From Ophiothrix spiculata (taxonomy: Eukaryota > Echinodermata > Ophiuroidea > Amphilepidida > Ophiotrichidae), in assembly GCA_000969725.1 (NCBI GenBank), contig JXSR01S015612.1: a stretch of 22,456 nucleotides of DNA, one strand, 5' to 3'. Below, piece by piece: positions 1-8,050 of this stretch (position 1 is its first letter; every line of letters starts with the position of its first letter). The notes under the pieces are model-generated. The model saw only the letters and a program-made list of their open reading frames with translations. It had not been told where the DNA came from and made no database searches. The position numbers were made by a program, and so were the translations under genes.

Positions 1-40
1 AAATTTCCTTTCTAGAAATATATACTTTTTTATATTGTAA
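1..40. repeat. Possible fragment of the TTAA-element arm
   Basis: The first ~35 bases resemble the stretch near 17380-17415 inside the right arm of the TTAA-flanked element at 16998-17490: both run through a 'TTCC..TCTxGAAAT.TATACTTTT' pattern with roughly 80% agreement by eye, then diverge. The rest of any such copy would lie left of the window. The match is short and AT-rich, so chance is possible. Confidence 0.25.
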
Positions 41-110
41 CTTAATATTTTTAGACTTAAAAGCCAAAAAAGAAAGTCAAAATAAAAGCCTTAACAGGCC
101 CCTTAAACAT

Positions 111-616
111 GAAAAACCTGACATGTTTGAACACTTCGAGCATGTATGAGCAGTCAGAGAACAACACATGATTAAAAACCTCCCCAGCCAGTATGTATTT
201 GCAGTTAGTGCTTGTTACCAACCTTACTGTTTCATGAAGCTTGCAAGAATGGATCAAAGAATCTGCATTGGTACAAAAATGGTCCTCCGTTGTCGTACAT
301 ACCATTACCTGTTCCTGATAACACCTACAATTGGGGTAGTGGTCAATGTGAGGAAAATAGAATTAAAACTTGCAGTGGTCACTAAAAAGAGACCCAGAGA
401 GCAGTTTCAATGATTACACAGGAGGAGCAGACCAACAATACATTCCTCCATCCCAAGCCATCAGAAACTTCTTTGTGGACCGCAAGAATCAGGCTATACC
501 TGCAAAAGAGGTAGAAGATCTTACTAAAACATTCTTATTGCCCACCAAGGAAGTCCAGATGTATATTGAACATCTCTAGCATATGCAACGCCGTGGACAA
601 GCAGGAGCAAGGAAAC
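111..616 (+). pseudogene. Cys/His-rich invertebrate repeat protein, copy A
   Basis: Conceptual reading across frames gives a segment with the pattern MFEHFEHV, SQYVFAVSACYQP, HEACK, LHWYKNGPP, YIPLPVPD, NWGSGQCEEN and KTCSGH. After a frame change comes IPPSQAIRNFFVDRKNQ, then EVEDLTKTFLLP and EVQMYIEHL. The first half looks like a metal-binding Cys/His module; the second looks helical and basic. A TAG at 577-579 replaces the CAG glutamine codon found at the same place in copy B, and an in-frame TAA follows CSGH. I recall similar segments in predicted proteins of cnidarians and other marine invertebrates, often near mobile elements, but this is unverified. The copy is degraded, has no credible start, and shares ~85-90% of its bases (by eye) with copy B 832 bases downstream. 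Confidence 0.6.
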
Positions 617-942
617 AGACCGTGTTGCCATTGAGGTTGCCATTATAAGCCCGAAGAAGTCAAACAAGAATCCGAATACTTTATGTAGAAGAATAACCCA
701 ACATGTGTTCAAGAACTCAAACACAAGTATGCGTTGTAGTCAACCTGGTTGTTAATAAACTCAAGCAGCACCAGTATGAAAGGTATACATTGACAGGATT
801 CAGGGTGCACCGTGCATGAGGACACAGCTCCAGGCTTTAAGAGGCTGTAAAGATCAGCATGAATTGGACCTCTAATTAAGCCAAGACAGATTTGATTACC
901 TTTTTAAAAGGATTTTGCAGGGCTAAGGAGAAGCTTAAAGGG
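617..942. other. Spacer between the two repeat copies, no gene seen
   Basis: This stretch separates copies A and B of the Cys/His-rich repeat. All frames are broken by stops at short intervals and no splice-bounded open stretch, hairpin or known repeat end was recognised. It may be the remainder of the same repeat unit, since the two copies lie in the same orientation. Confidence 0.4.
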
Positions 943-1568
943 GAAAAACCTGATATGTTTGAATACTTTGAGCGTGTATAGGCAGTCAAAAACAACACAT
1001 AATTAAAAACCTCCCAAGTATATATTTGCACTTACTGCTTTTTACCAACCTAACTGTTCTCATGAAGCTTGCAAGGATGAACCAAAGCATCTGTGTTGGT
1101 ACGACAATGGTCCTCTGTTGTTGTACATACCATTACCTGTCCCTGATAACATCTACAATTGGGGTAGTGGTCAATGTGAGGAAAATAGATTTAAAACTTG
1201 CGGTGGTCACTAAAAAGAGACCCTGACTACACAATGACTACACAGGAGGAGCAGACCAACAATCCATTCCTCCATCCAAAGTCATCAGAAACTTCATCAG
1301 AAACTTCTTTGTGCGCTGCAAGAATCAGGCTATACCTGCAGAAGAGGTATAAGATCTTGCTAAAACAGTCTTATTGCCTAACAATGAAGTCAAGATGTAT
1401 ATTGAACATCTCCAGCATACACAACGTCGTAGACAAGCAGGAGCAAGGAAAGCGACAGAAACCAAGAAGATGCCGACGAAAGGTAAAGAAGGAAATATTC
1501 AGTATTCAGATACAAATATTGTATTACATGAAATTCTGACCACTAGAAGGCATTGTATCAATCTCTAA
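943..1568 (+). pseudogene. Cys/His-rich invertebrate repeat protein, copy B
   Basis: Second direct copy of the unit at 111-616. It reads CSHEACKDEPKHLCWYDNG, YIPLPVPD, NWGSGQCEEN, KTCGGH then a TAA, and in another frame IPPS, NFFVRCKNQAIPAEEV followed by a TAA where copy A has a glutamate codon. It then continues openly as LLPNNEVKMYIEHL, QHTQRRRQAGARKATETKK to a stop at 1566-1568. A short internal duplication of 'CATCAGAAACTT' near 1284-1310 is absent from copy A. Because copies A and B carry different disabling changes, each informs the other about the ancestral frame: copy B keeps the basic QRRRQAGARK tail that copy A loses. Neither can make the whole protein. Homology above about position 1457 is not seen in copy A. 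Confidence 0.6.
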
Positions 1569-1899
1569 CAAATCTTGCGTCTAACGTTGCATTTTGCATC
1601 AATATGGTACTAAAATGTGTTAACATATTAATTCTTAAAAGAATATTATGTTACGGCAAACAAATGTTACAGCTGTGTATACCAGGAAAGACTGACAAGC
1701 TGATCCAATGTAAATAAGATTCCCAAGTAATTCATCTAATGGAAATTCACCTGTGACACATGTCAGTGTTATCTACTGACACAAGTGCAGCAGCAGAATA
1801 TATTTCTACCACTATGACCATCCCTCAACCACCTCCTTAGAAACATAACAGAGCGCTCTAAAGGAAAATTGTTGCTTGATCAATAAGAAAAGTGTATAA
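1569..1899. other. No gene recognised
   Basis: AT-rich stretch with short frames only. No splice-bounded coding signal, repeat end or RNA gene was recognised on either strand. Confidence 0.35.
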
Positions 1900-2109
1900 T
1901 TGGAAAAATTGCCAAAGACAAGAAAACAAACTCAACAACAGGGCAATCATAATACACAAAGCAAATCGATCGACACCACGGAACCGAACAACAAGCCTGT
2001 TATCATGGGTGATGCGAGTACAGATACAGTCAATGACCTAAAACAACTCATGTTGACAATAAAACAAGATATGACGGACATGAAACAAATCAGTGTAAAT
2101 GCTGACTAA
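1900..2109 (+). pseudogene. Hydrophilic coiled-coil-like fragment, possible LINE ORF1 start
   Basis: A 69-residue frame opening from a TTG, rich in Gln, Asn, Lys and Thr in its first half (KQTQQQGNHNTQ), then a potential amphipathic helix with hydrophobic spacing (VNDLKQLMLTIKQDMTDMK). This low-complexity-plus-helix layout resembles the N-terminal part of ORF1 proteins of L1/Tx1-type non-LTR retrotransposons. No RRM, zinc knuckle or other diagnostic motif is present, and no ORF2 follows directly. It could equally be the end of an exon of another gene. It is immediately followed by the acceptor-like sequence that precedes the CACTA transposase relic. Confidence 0.25.
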
Positions 2110-2138
2110 TTTGTAAATTATCTTTCTTGATTTGCAGA

Positions 2139-2960
2139 TGGCGAGTGGAGGGAAGTATGTAACATGTCCCTGCAAGTGACTGCCTTGGCATAAATGTGGT
2201 TTCAGAGGAGACAAGAAACAGACAATTAGATGCTGCTAGAGATAGCTCAATGAAGGTACCACTTATCAGAGACATTACATCCTGCTACCACCATGACGGT
2301 TCATGAACTGTGTCTGCAGATTGTGAGAATTTTTCACAAACACACTGGTGTTACAGACACTTGTAAAGAGATCAAGGGCTGCATTGAATATTGCCTAGCC
2401 AAAATGACATGCCAGCAGATTTCCAGCTCCTTGAACAACATGTGTCACCATATCTTATTGACACTGAGATATGGACTTCATGCCCTGGAGAGTGTGGTAT
2501 GTTTAAAGGCCCCATGCATGCTTGCCGAAGTTGTCCAGCAAAAAGGACGAACTTATCACAACCTCCCATTGATCCCAAGACTTAAATAATTGTACATGGA
2601 CCAAACAATAGCTAAGCTACACAAACACACCAAGCAAGTGAGGTCAAAGATATTCACGATTCACTGAAGTTGCAGTCCATTTATGGACATGGAGGGGTAT
2701 TTGAGGGGGATCTGAGAGCCATATCCCTACAGTTACTGCTGATGGATTTGCCCCTTACCACCACACCACAACAGAAACATTTTCGATAAAAAAGCAAGCA
2801 TCAGTGATACTAAAATTTTCCCTATGATGAAATATAAACCAGGACATATTTTACTTACTGGAATTATACCAGGAAGAAACAGTATTTCAAGAGGTTATTT
2901 TCAATTTTATGGCAACCATTATTTAACACATGTTCACTTATATCTGAGGATAACTTTTGG
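2139..2960 (+). pseudogene. CACTA-type (EnSpm/CMC, tnp2-like) transposase relic 1
   Basis: Starts at an ATG right after a 'TTGATTTGCAG' acceptor-like site. The N-terminus reads MASGGKYVTCPCK, a CPC-type metal-binding motif like that at the start of CACTA transposases. One extra base shifts the frame to DCLGINVVSEETRN. Around 2391-2585 comes DFQLLEQHVSPYLIDTE then CPGECGMFKG with CRSCPAKR, matching the Cys4 ribbon upstream of the tnp2 catalytic core. From 2628 it reads KDIHDSLKLQS, GVFEGDLRAISL; after a shift near 2732, ADGFAPYHH and FSIKKQASVIL; after another near 2824, KYKPGHILLTGIIPGR. The order ribbon, FEGDxR, DGFxP, LLxGIIPG is that of Transposase_21 (tnp2) proteins. The C-terminal half is missing; beyond about 2900 the similarity fades. 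At least three frameshifts make it inactive. Confidence 0.7.
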
Positions 2961-3082
2961 CAAGTCCAGAGATTCTCAGGTGGAGATACTGAGAGTGACT
3001 TTCCTCGGTATAGAGACTTTGAAAGATAATCAGTTTGCACTGCTATGCACAGAACTCTGGTAGATATCAAAGCAAAGGAGGT

Positions 3083-3277
3083 ATGTCGCTGGTGAATTAT
3101 TTATATGAGATGTCAATGATTGTCTTAAACAATCTCAAGCTCAATCCACCTAAATGTCATGTTATGCAAGTTAAGTTTGGAAAGAATGACCACTTGGATG
3201 AAAATTTACATATTGCTGATTATCACCTTGAAGTTGTCAGCAAGGTGAACCTGCTTGGTGCCACCATCCAATTTTGA
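3083..3277 (+). pseudogene. LINE reverse transcriptase fragment
   Basis: The open frame contains NNLKLNPPKCHVMQV, then LHIADYHLEVVSKVNLLG and ends ATIQF before a stop at 3275-3277. 'LNPxKC' followed by 'VxxVxxLLGxTI' is the hallmark end of the palm/thumb region in non-LTR retrotransposon reverse transcriptases, downstream of the FADD catalytic box. That box is not visible here, so this is only the C-terminal edge of the domain. It directly follows the CACTA transposase relic, so it is either an insertion into that element or adjacent junk. No poly(A) or tandem tail is visible after the stop. Confidence 0.7.
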
Positions 3278-3397
3278 AAAACATTTTTGAAGATATACAC
3301 TCTAACCCTTCTCCACCCAACAAAATCCAACAAAGATTGAAATTTACCTAAACCCAAAAAGTCATAGATGGGGGATACAGATAGGCCAAAAGTGCTG

Positions 3398-3550
3398 CCA
3401 TGGCAGACTATACTCGGTGTTGTGACATTGGACAGGGATGCAAGAGGTCGGGCTCGAATCTCGGGGGAAATAGGAAATTTTTGTTTGACGTATTTGGTCT
3501 TAGATATTTTGTTTAAAAAGCGTTTGGGACTGCTACCATAAGGAATCCAA
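3398..3550 (+). mobile_element. tRNA-derived SINE, copy 1 (A box damaged)
   Basis: Contains a Pol III B-box-like sequence GGCTCGAATCT at ~3451-3461, preceded by ACATTGGACAGGGATGCAAGAGG. It aligns with the minus-strand copy at 7860-8050 through the tRNA-like head (ACATTGG, GGGAT), through the G-rich junction, and into the shared tail (GACGTATT, then CTTAGA). Compared with that copy, the A-box region is missing by a small deletion. Ends are approximate. It is a dead copy; the tail homology outside the tRNA head shows a SINE rather than a tRNA pseudogene. Confidence 0.55.
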
Positions 3551-3774
3551 ATTGAATAGATCTCAAAATTCACCTCCCTACCCTTTCAGTCTGTCTCAGT
3601 TTCAGCTGGCCATTTCTCAAAATTAAATAGCCTGCAATGTGATGCCTTTCGATGTGTGACAGCAATATTTCCTTCTACAATTAAATCCTTTCTCCTAGGT
3701 TTTGACAGTCATTTTGTATAAAATAAAGATTTTTCATTCTTTTAAAATACATTATACGCTTTTGTCCTTTTCAG

Positions 3775-4044
3775 AATGATTCAACCAGCAAAACAATTTT
3801 GGATATGGCGATGTTGGAGGAAGAAGTTTCCAAACTGCTGGATGACGTGTTTGGGCTTTTAAAAGATGGGGGGATTAGAGGCAGTAAACTGACAAAGGAG
3901 CAGTTACAGACAGGTGGGGAAATCGAAGCTTACCTATTCAGAGAGTTTGTGCATGTAGATGACACTGAATGTAAGAAGGACATTCTAGAAGAGCTCATAT
4001 CAGGAGAGCTGACTATGAAGGAGTTTGGAAAGAATGCACAATAA
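3775..4044 (+). CDS. Terminal-type exon of an unrecognised protein
   Basis: A strong acceptor (CTTTTGTCCTTTTCAG, ending 3774) opens an 89-codon frame without internal stops, ending at TAA 4042-4044. The frame is open from the first exon base in phase 0 (NDSTSKTILDMAMLEEEV). The product is helical and acidic: LEEEVSKLLDDVFGLL, a central GGIRGSKLTKEQ, then IEAYLFREFVHV, KKDILEELISGEL and KEFGKNAQ at the C-terminus. I do not recognise a domain. An AATAAA at 4085-4090 suits a last exon. The upstream exon was not identified with confidence; the nearest upstream coding signals belong to transposon relics in other frames, so the exon's parent gene is unknown. It may also be the last exon of a mobile-element-associated gene. 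Confidence 0.5.
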   Translation, partial: NDSTSKTILDMAMLEEEVSKLLDDVFGLLKDGGIRGSKLTKEQLQTGGEIEAYLFREFVHVDDTECKKDILEELISGELTMKEFGKNAQ

Positions 4045-4084
4045 TAACAGGACAAAAGACACTCAGATGCATATAAGTGAAGTA

Positions 4085-4090
4085 AATAAA
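4085..4090 (+). promoter_or_regulatory. Candidate polyadenylation signal
   Basis: AATAAA lies 41 bases after the TAA of the exon at 3775-4044, a normal spacing for a last exon. The AT-rich background makes chance copies common; another AATAAA is at 4407-4412. Confidence 0.4.
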
Positions 4091-4122
4091 TCTAAAACTG
4101 GAATTTACTTTGTAACTGTGCA

Positions 4123-4380
4123 ATGTTGCGACCATTACCAATGGTCTTCAACAGGCATCTGATTCCTGCAATTGGTCACGTGACAGAACATACATCTTCA
4201 TATCAGAAACAGTTTGTTAAAGAGGTTGGCAAACTGACATGGGAGGATTCAACCTGGAAGTATCCTCTACATACCACGGCAAAGGCAATGGACCAATTTT
4301 AATCTTGCAATTTTAAAGAGGACTTCCTGATGTCTGGAGGGACCATGTAGCTTCAGCTAAAAAATACAAATTGAGCGAAG
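4123..4380 (+). pseudogene. Degraded coding fragment ending at a GTAAGT donor
   Basis: The frame from ATG 4123 reads MLRPLPMVFNRHLIPAIGH, then QKQFVKEVGKLTWEDSTWKY and ends at TAA 4300-4302 after 59 residues. In a different frame, the sequence GLPDVWRDHVASAKKYKLSE runs up to a perfect donor (GAAG|GTAAGT, GT at 4381). The two stretches look like parts of one exon joined by a lost or gained base near 4300-4320. No family recognised. It could belong to a second, older gene or repeat copy, since it lies 3' of the stop and poly(A) signal of the preceding exon. Confidence 0.3.
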
Positions 4381-4473
4381 GTAAGTTAGCTGTATTTATG
4401 TCTTTCAATAAATAAACACTTCTATCTTATCACATGTACAGCCTTGAAATTACCCCTACATGTTGTTATTTTA

Positions 4474-4717
4474 GGCCCTGGAGCACAATTAGGCCATACT
4501 TTGTGCAGCTGCCTGCAACCTGGCCACAGCTTTGATTTTCTAAGATGGTGACCATAGGCTTGACTATACACCTAGATAAAGTAAAAACATGTAATTAATA
4601 TTTTGCAATAATCTTGAGGTGAAAACTCAACCCTACGGACGCCATCTTGGAAAATCAAGACTGTGGCCAGGCTGCGACTGGTCGCACAAAGTTGTGGCCT
4701 AATTGTGCTCCAACGCC
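4474..4717. mobile_element. 244-bp foldback MITE, TTA target duplication
   Basis: Almost the whole element is one imperfect palindrome. The left arm begins GGCCCTGGAGCACAATTAGG; the reverse complement of the right end begins GGCGTTGGAGCACAATTAGG. The match continues for about 100 bases through TGGCCACAG, TTGATTTTC and AAGATGG to a short AT-rich loop near 4580-4600. It is flanked by TTA on both sides (4471-4473 and 4718-4720). A TTA/TAA duplication with G/C-rich ends fits the PIF/Harbinger superfamily; that assignment is inference. No coding capacity. Confidence 0.65.
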
Positions 4718-4720
4718 TTA

Positions 4721-5027
4721 AGTGTCCAGTTTCAGGCTCACTATTTGTACACAAAGTAATTTTTAGAATCCTTGTTCATATTGGTAGAACCCAGTTTGTA
4801 TAGCATCCCATTTAAAAGTACTGTACCACCAAGGAGCTTGATTTATAATACTGTGTATCTTTTATCAAGCACATAATCTGGAAATTACGGAAATGGGGAA
4901 AAGTACCTTAAAAGAGAATTATTTAGGGATCGTGGATTTTTGTGCCAAATTTTTATACAATTGTGAAAGTACCAGTCATTTGACTTTACTTCCTTAGCAA
5001 TTAAAAATTTCCCCAAATCTCATTTTT
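4721..5027. other. No gene recognised
   Basis: AT-rich spacer between the foldback element and the LINE 3' end. No open splice-bounded frame or repeat end was seen. Confidence 0.35.
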
Positions 5028-5030
5028 AGG

Positions 5031-5786
5031 TTAACTACTCAAGCAGCTAATATTCTCTTCCGACTCAGTCAATGTGTTTATGACCTGCAATCCTGGATGC
5101 TTACCAACAGGCTGAAACTAAACCAGACCAAAACGGAGTTATTTGTTGCCTCATCTCCTTATCATTATCAGTCATTAAAGCATCTTACTCTTCCACTCTG
5201 TGACCAAGAAATTTCATCTTCTCTCACTGTCTGTAACCTTGGTGTTATTTTGGATCATTCTATGACCATGGCTAATCACATCACTACCTTGTCCTATTCT
5301 GTTAACTGGCAGTTGCGCAACACATTACAGAATATTGTTCGCACTCTCATTTTATCCAAGTTAAACTATTGCAACTCTCTTTTGTTTGGCATACAGAAAA
5401 GGTGTGCTCGTCTTATTTTCAGACAACCTAGACGCACACATGCCACTTCTCGTCTCCGATCCCTCCATTGGCTGCCGATATCTGAAAGGATTCAATTTAA
5501 GGTGTTATGCCTTTCTTTTAAAGCTTTCCACCAGAAGTCTCCTCATTATTTGTCGTCTTATTTTCATCTCTATAAAACCATGTATGGTCTTTGTTCTGAC
5601 TCTGCCATTACTTTCAACATGCCTCGCTCTAAGAAGCAATCTGGTGATCATGCCCTATCTGTTGCAGACCCTCGTCTTTGGAATGAGTTACCGTTGAGCA
5701 TGCGTGGTTGTAGTATTTTGTCTGGGTTCAAGGGTCGTCTTAGGTCCCCGGGCTTAAGTCACATCTTTTTCCTGTCTAATTTTTAG
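5031..5786 (+). pseudogene. LINE reverse transcriptase C-terminal region
   Basis: A 251-codon open frame without internal stops, ending at TAG 5784-5786. It begins inside the domain (QCVYDLQSWMLTNRLKLN, then KTELFVAS), continues through VCNLGVILDHSMTM (the conserved 'xLGVxLD' strand) and TLILSKLNYCNSLLFG, then CARLIF, RLRSLHWLPISERI, FKVLCLSFKAFH, and DPRLWNELP near the C-terminus. These are the standard landmarks of the thumb and post-RT region of CR1/L2/Jockey-type proteins. The catalytic FADD box is absent, lost with the 5' end. Compared with what such proteins normally show, short in-frame deletions are apparent after LRNTLQ and after LLFG, which explains why the frame survives though the copy is dead. 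Confidence 0.75.
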
Positions 5787-5819
5787 CGCCTTGTATATTT
5801 GGTAATAGGCGCTATATAA

Positions 5820-5841
5820 ATTATTATTATTATTATTATTG
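5820..5841 (+). repeat. (ATT)n microsatellite at LINE 3' terminus
   Basis: About seven ATT/TTA units directly after the GCGCTATATAAA motif; this is the tail of the LINE rather than an independent microsatellite. Confidence 0.8.
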
Positions 5842-5992
5842 ATTAGGATTGCCAACATCTTTCCCAAATTTTCAATACGTATGTTCTAAAATGTAATTTG
5901 TATCCAAAGTGTTGAATATTTTGGTAAGATCTTAAAATTTTCAGAACTGGAACCTGTAACATATCTGACGATGCTCATGCATATATCAGCAG

Positions 5993-6091
5993 CACAAAGC
6001 TGATATGTATAATCAAAGAATTGGTCATCAAATACCATAGCCTCCATATTTTGATGGGGCTGATGTCATTTTTATGGAAGTCAAATCAGAG
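5993..6091 (+). pseudogene. Exon-like segment with one stop codon
   Basis: A CAG acceptor and a good donor (CAGAG|GTAAGG, GT at 6092) bound exactly 33 codons, phase 0 to 0. The frame reads HKADMYNQRIGHQIP, a TAG at 6038-6040, then PYFDGADVIFMEVKSE. The protein-like character of both halves in the same frame argues for a real exon that acquired a stop, or for an acceptor placed downstream of the TAG. The polypyrimidine tract before the acceptor is weak. No family recognised. Sequence starting about 45 bases into the following intron resembles that downstream of the exon at 12101-12156, hinting at an old internal duplication. Confidence 0.35.
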
Positions 6092-6590
6092 GTAAGGTTT
6101 ATTTATTTCATTTTTTTATCATACACATTGAACAAAAAGCATGTTTAGAACGTCAAGGCAAAAACAAGTTTAGAGCAGCACTATGGCGCATCGTTTCGAG
6201 TTTTCTTTTCTTAATTTGCATGTCTACAAAACACGTCTAAGAATATGTTTAAGAGCAACATCTGTCAAAAGGTAAAAAGTAGCTATGTTGGCCGACTCGC
6301 AGTAGTAGCCTTGGTGCCGACGCCATTTTGTTTGGGAATTACCTGGAAATCGTGACCTGGGTTGACATCAGAAACCAGTTTAAACTGGCTGTTCTTCACC
6401 ATTTAACTTTGTTTAAAGGCTCAAATCTGCTAAAGAATAGGTCATTAAGTAGAATGTAATTTTCTATATATGAAGACATTGAGGGATGCTCACACAGTAT
6501 TTGGTGTCCAGGTTGTTTGTAAACTATTAAATCTTTTAACTTTAACGATTCTTACACTTTTTTCAAATTTATACATTGTAACCAAAACAG

Positions 6591-6661
6591 GATTTCTCTC
6601 TCACTCCAACGAAGAGAAACAGGAGTTTGACAAAGAGAACTCGCCAGGAATAAGAAAACTT
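6591..6661 (+). CDS. Candidate small exon (KENSP-containing)
   Basis: Bounded by AACCAAAACAG and CTT|GTAAGG (GT at 6662). In one frame it is fully open: FLSHSNEEKQEFDKENSPG then IRKL, ending in phase 0. In another it reads FSLTPTKRNRSLTKRTR before a stop. Both are hydrophilic. Intron phase does not fit neatly with the next candidate exon at 6717, so either one call is wrong or an intermediate exon is missed. Function unknown. Confidence 0.3.
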
Positions 6662-6716
6662 GTAAGGGTGACCGAGGTGGAGGGCAGCATATAATTAGTT
6701 GAAACCCAGTTTTCAG

Positions 6717-6769
6717 AACACCTCACTGCATCATCATCTCTTTCGCTTGACATCAGTTCAGTTGACAAG
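6717..6769 (+). CDS. Candidate micro-exon (serine-rich)
   Basis: A CCCAGTTTTCAG acceptor and a strong CAAG|GTGAGT donor (GT at 6770) bound 53 bases. One frame reads HLTASSSLSLDISSVDK and ends in phase 0. A serine-rich disordered segment is consistent with the neighbouring minisatellite exon but no family is recognised. Confidence 0.35.
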
Positions 6770-7010
6770 GTGAGTGATTTCTTCCAAATATCAATTCAGA
6801 TTGCAACTAAATCAATGATGTTTGTTTTGCAGGAACTATCATGAGAGCTATGGAAAACATTGTGTATTGATCGAATAATGTACAATTATAATAATTTCTT
6901 AACAGTTTATTTACCAACGACATTTTTAATGTCATAATGCTTAATGTATCAATTTCCTTCAACAGAAACCCAAACAGAGTTGACTTGCAAAGATTTTGAC
7001 ACAGACCTCA

Positions 7011-7212
7011 CCCAGTCTTAGACCAAATGCCAAGAGCAGTGCCTCGCCAGTCCTAGACCAAACGCCAAGAGCAGTGCCTCGCCCAGTCCTAGACCAAACG
7101 CCAAAAGCAGTGCTTTGCCCAGTCCTAGACCAAACATCAACAGGAGTGCCTCACCCAGTCCTTGACCAAATGCCAACAGCAGTGCCTCACCCAGTCCTAG
7201 ACCAAACGCCAA
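7011..7212 (+). repeat. 36-bp minisatellite, about six units
   Basis: Six head-to-tail units of CCCAGTCCTAGACCAAACGC followed by CAAGAGCAGTGCCTCG, with a few substitutions per unit; unit 2 has 35 bases. A partial further unit resumes at 7474 (AGCAGTGCCTCACCCAGTCC) after the LINE insertion. Unit length is a multiple of three, consistent with a coding repeat. Confidence 0.85.
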
Positions 7213-7473
7213 CATAACATAACATAACATAATTTATTTCTTCCACACATGTACATTACAGTAACTAACATATCAAAAAAATAGTACAGTAAACTGTTAA
7301 TAAGACATTGTGGAGGAGGACTGGGACATAAGCATTAAGCCTGTCGAGTCCCAGACTCCAAATTACTTAAATAGAATATAAACAAAATTGTAAAAGCATA
7401 CCATCCTCCCATTCCACAATGCGATGGCCACAGAGCAAAAAGGAAGAATGGTATGGTTCACTAATTTGTAGTC
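7213..7473 (-). mobile_element. LINE 3' end inserted into the minisatellite
   Basis: On the minus strand the copy starts within coding sequence (TILPFCSVAIALWNG, matching the 'FFPxAIxLWNxLP' ending of LINE ORF2 proteins), runs through a 3' UTR, and ends in AAATAAATTATG followed by about four TTATG units. The pentanucleotide tail marks the 3' terminus. The flanking minisatellite unit is interrupted exactly between GCCAAC and AGCAGTGCC. No target-site duplication is evident. Confidence 0.7.
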
Positions 7474-7859
7474 AGCAGTGCCTCACCCAGTCCTAGACCA
7501 AATGCAAACAAAAACTACACTTAATCACCCAGAACCTCAACCATTGGAACCTCCAGCACTTCATTATTTTGATCATGACCAAGCAGTCACTGATTTTGAC
7601 ATTTTACCAAGAGGTAAGTTTCATTCAAAAATGAGAGTGATTATGTTTCTAATTGTAAAACAAATTCACAAGCAAAGTGTGATAAGCTTGACAAAATGGG
7701 AGGATAGGTCGCATAGAAATGATTTATTATTTGCCGGAATTATGCAAGAGGAAAATGAGAGTAGTTTGAATTGCTATTAATACAGATGAACATAACAGAT
7801 GACTTTGAAATAGAACGCGCTCATAGAATTATAAAACGGCCCCAAAACAGCTGAAAGCA

Positions 7860-8050
7860 TTCTTTAACCCTTACTCTCACACGCTTAAATACAGTCTAAG
7901 TCTGAATACGTCATGAAAAAAATTCGTTTCCCCCCCCCCCTCCCCTGGTTCCCCCTGGGATTCGAACCCCTGAGCCTCGCTATCCCGTTCCAATGTCCAG
8001 CTATGCCAAGCCACCGAGCGTGGCCTGCCCGGGCAGCAATTCCCTGATCA
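7860..8050 (-). mobile_element. tRNA-derived SINE, copy 2 (both Pol III boxes intact)
   Basis: On the minus strand an A box TGGCATAGCTGG and a B box GGTTCGAATCC both match the consensus of tRNA internal promoters, about 45 bases apart. Acceptor-stem and T-stem pairing are poor, so it is not a functional tRNA. Downstream lie a run of G, then GACGTATTCAGACTTAGA, which is also found after the copy at 3398-3550. Shared non-tRNA tail plus tRNA-like head defines a SINE. Ends are approximate. Confidence 0.65.
7930..7940. repeat. C homopolymer within the SINE
   Basis: Eleven consecutive C at the junction between the tRNA-like head and tail of the SINE; length is likely variable and error-prone in sequencing. 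Confidence 0.7.

Larger units (their letters stand above)
5028..5842 (+). mobile_element. 5'-truncated LINE 3' end with (ATT)n tail
   Basis: Holds the C-terminal part of a reverse transcriptase gene followed by a short 3' UTR, GCGCTATATAAA and a run of ATT units. A short tandem-repeat tail instead of poly(A), after 'GCGC(T)ATATAAA', is typical of CR1/L2-like LINEs in marine invertebrates. The 5' end is truncated within the reverse transcriptase domain, as usual for target-primed reverse transcription. No clear target-site duplication was found. Confidence 0.75.
6966..7613 (+). pseudogene. Exon with 12-residue coding repeats, split by a LINE insertion
   Basis: A CCTTCAACAG acceptor (ending 6965) and a GAG|GTAAGT donor (GT at 7614) bound the region. 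Between them lie a 36-bp minisatellite and a 261-bp LINE end. In the best frame the repeats read PVLDQTPxAVPH; after the insertion the same frame continues VLDQMQTK, NHPEPQPLEPPALHYFDHDQ and DFDILPR to the donor. A second frame gives SPRPNAKSSASP. One C missing in the second repeat (near 7047) changes frame, and a TGA at 6997-6999 lies in the frame that leads into the first unit. With the insertion as well, the exon is unlikely to be translated intact. The proline-rich repeat followed by a conserved-looking acidic tail suggests a disordered region of a nuclear protein. Confidence 0.4.

Noticed and set aside
4998..5880. Target-site duplication around the LINE at 5028-5842 (TTTCCCCAAATCTC / TTTCCCAAATTTTC)
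   Set aside because: Imperfect, AT-rich and offset from both ends of the element; chance similarity is likely.
7018..7230. Minus-strand repeat protein (GLGEALLLAFGL units)
   Set aside because: Antisense shadow of the 36-bp minisatellite; no splice or start context.
7930..8010. Functional tRNA gene on the minus strand
   Set aside because: A and B boxes are good but acceptor and T stems do not pair, and the tail is shared with a second copy, so it is a SINE.
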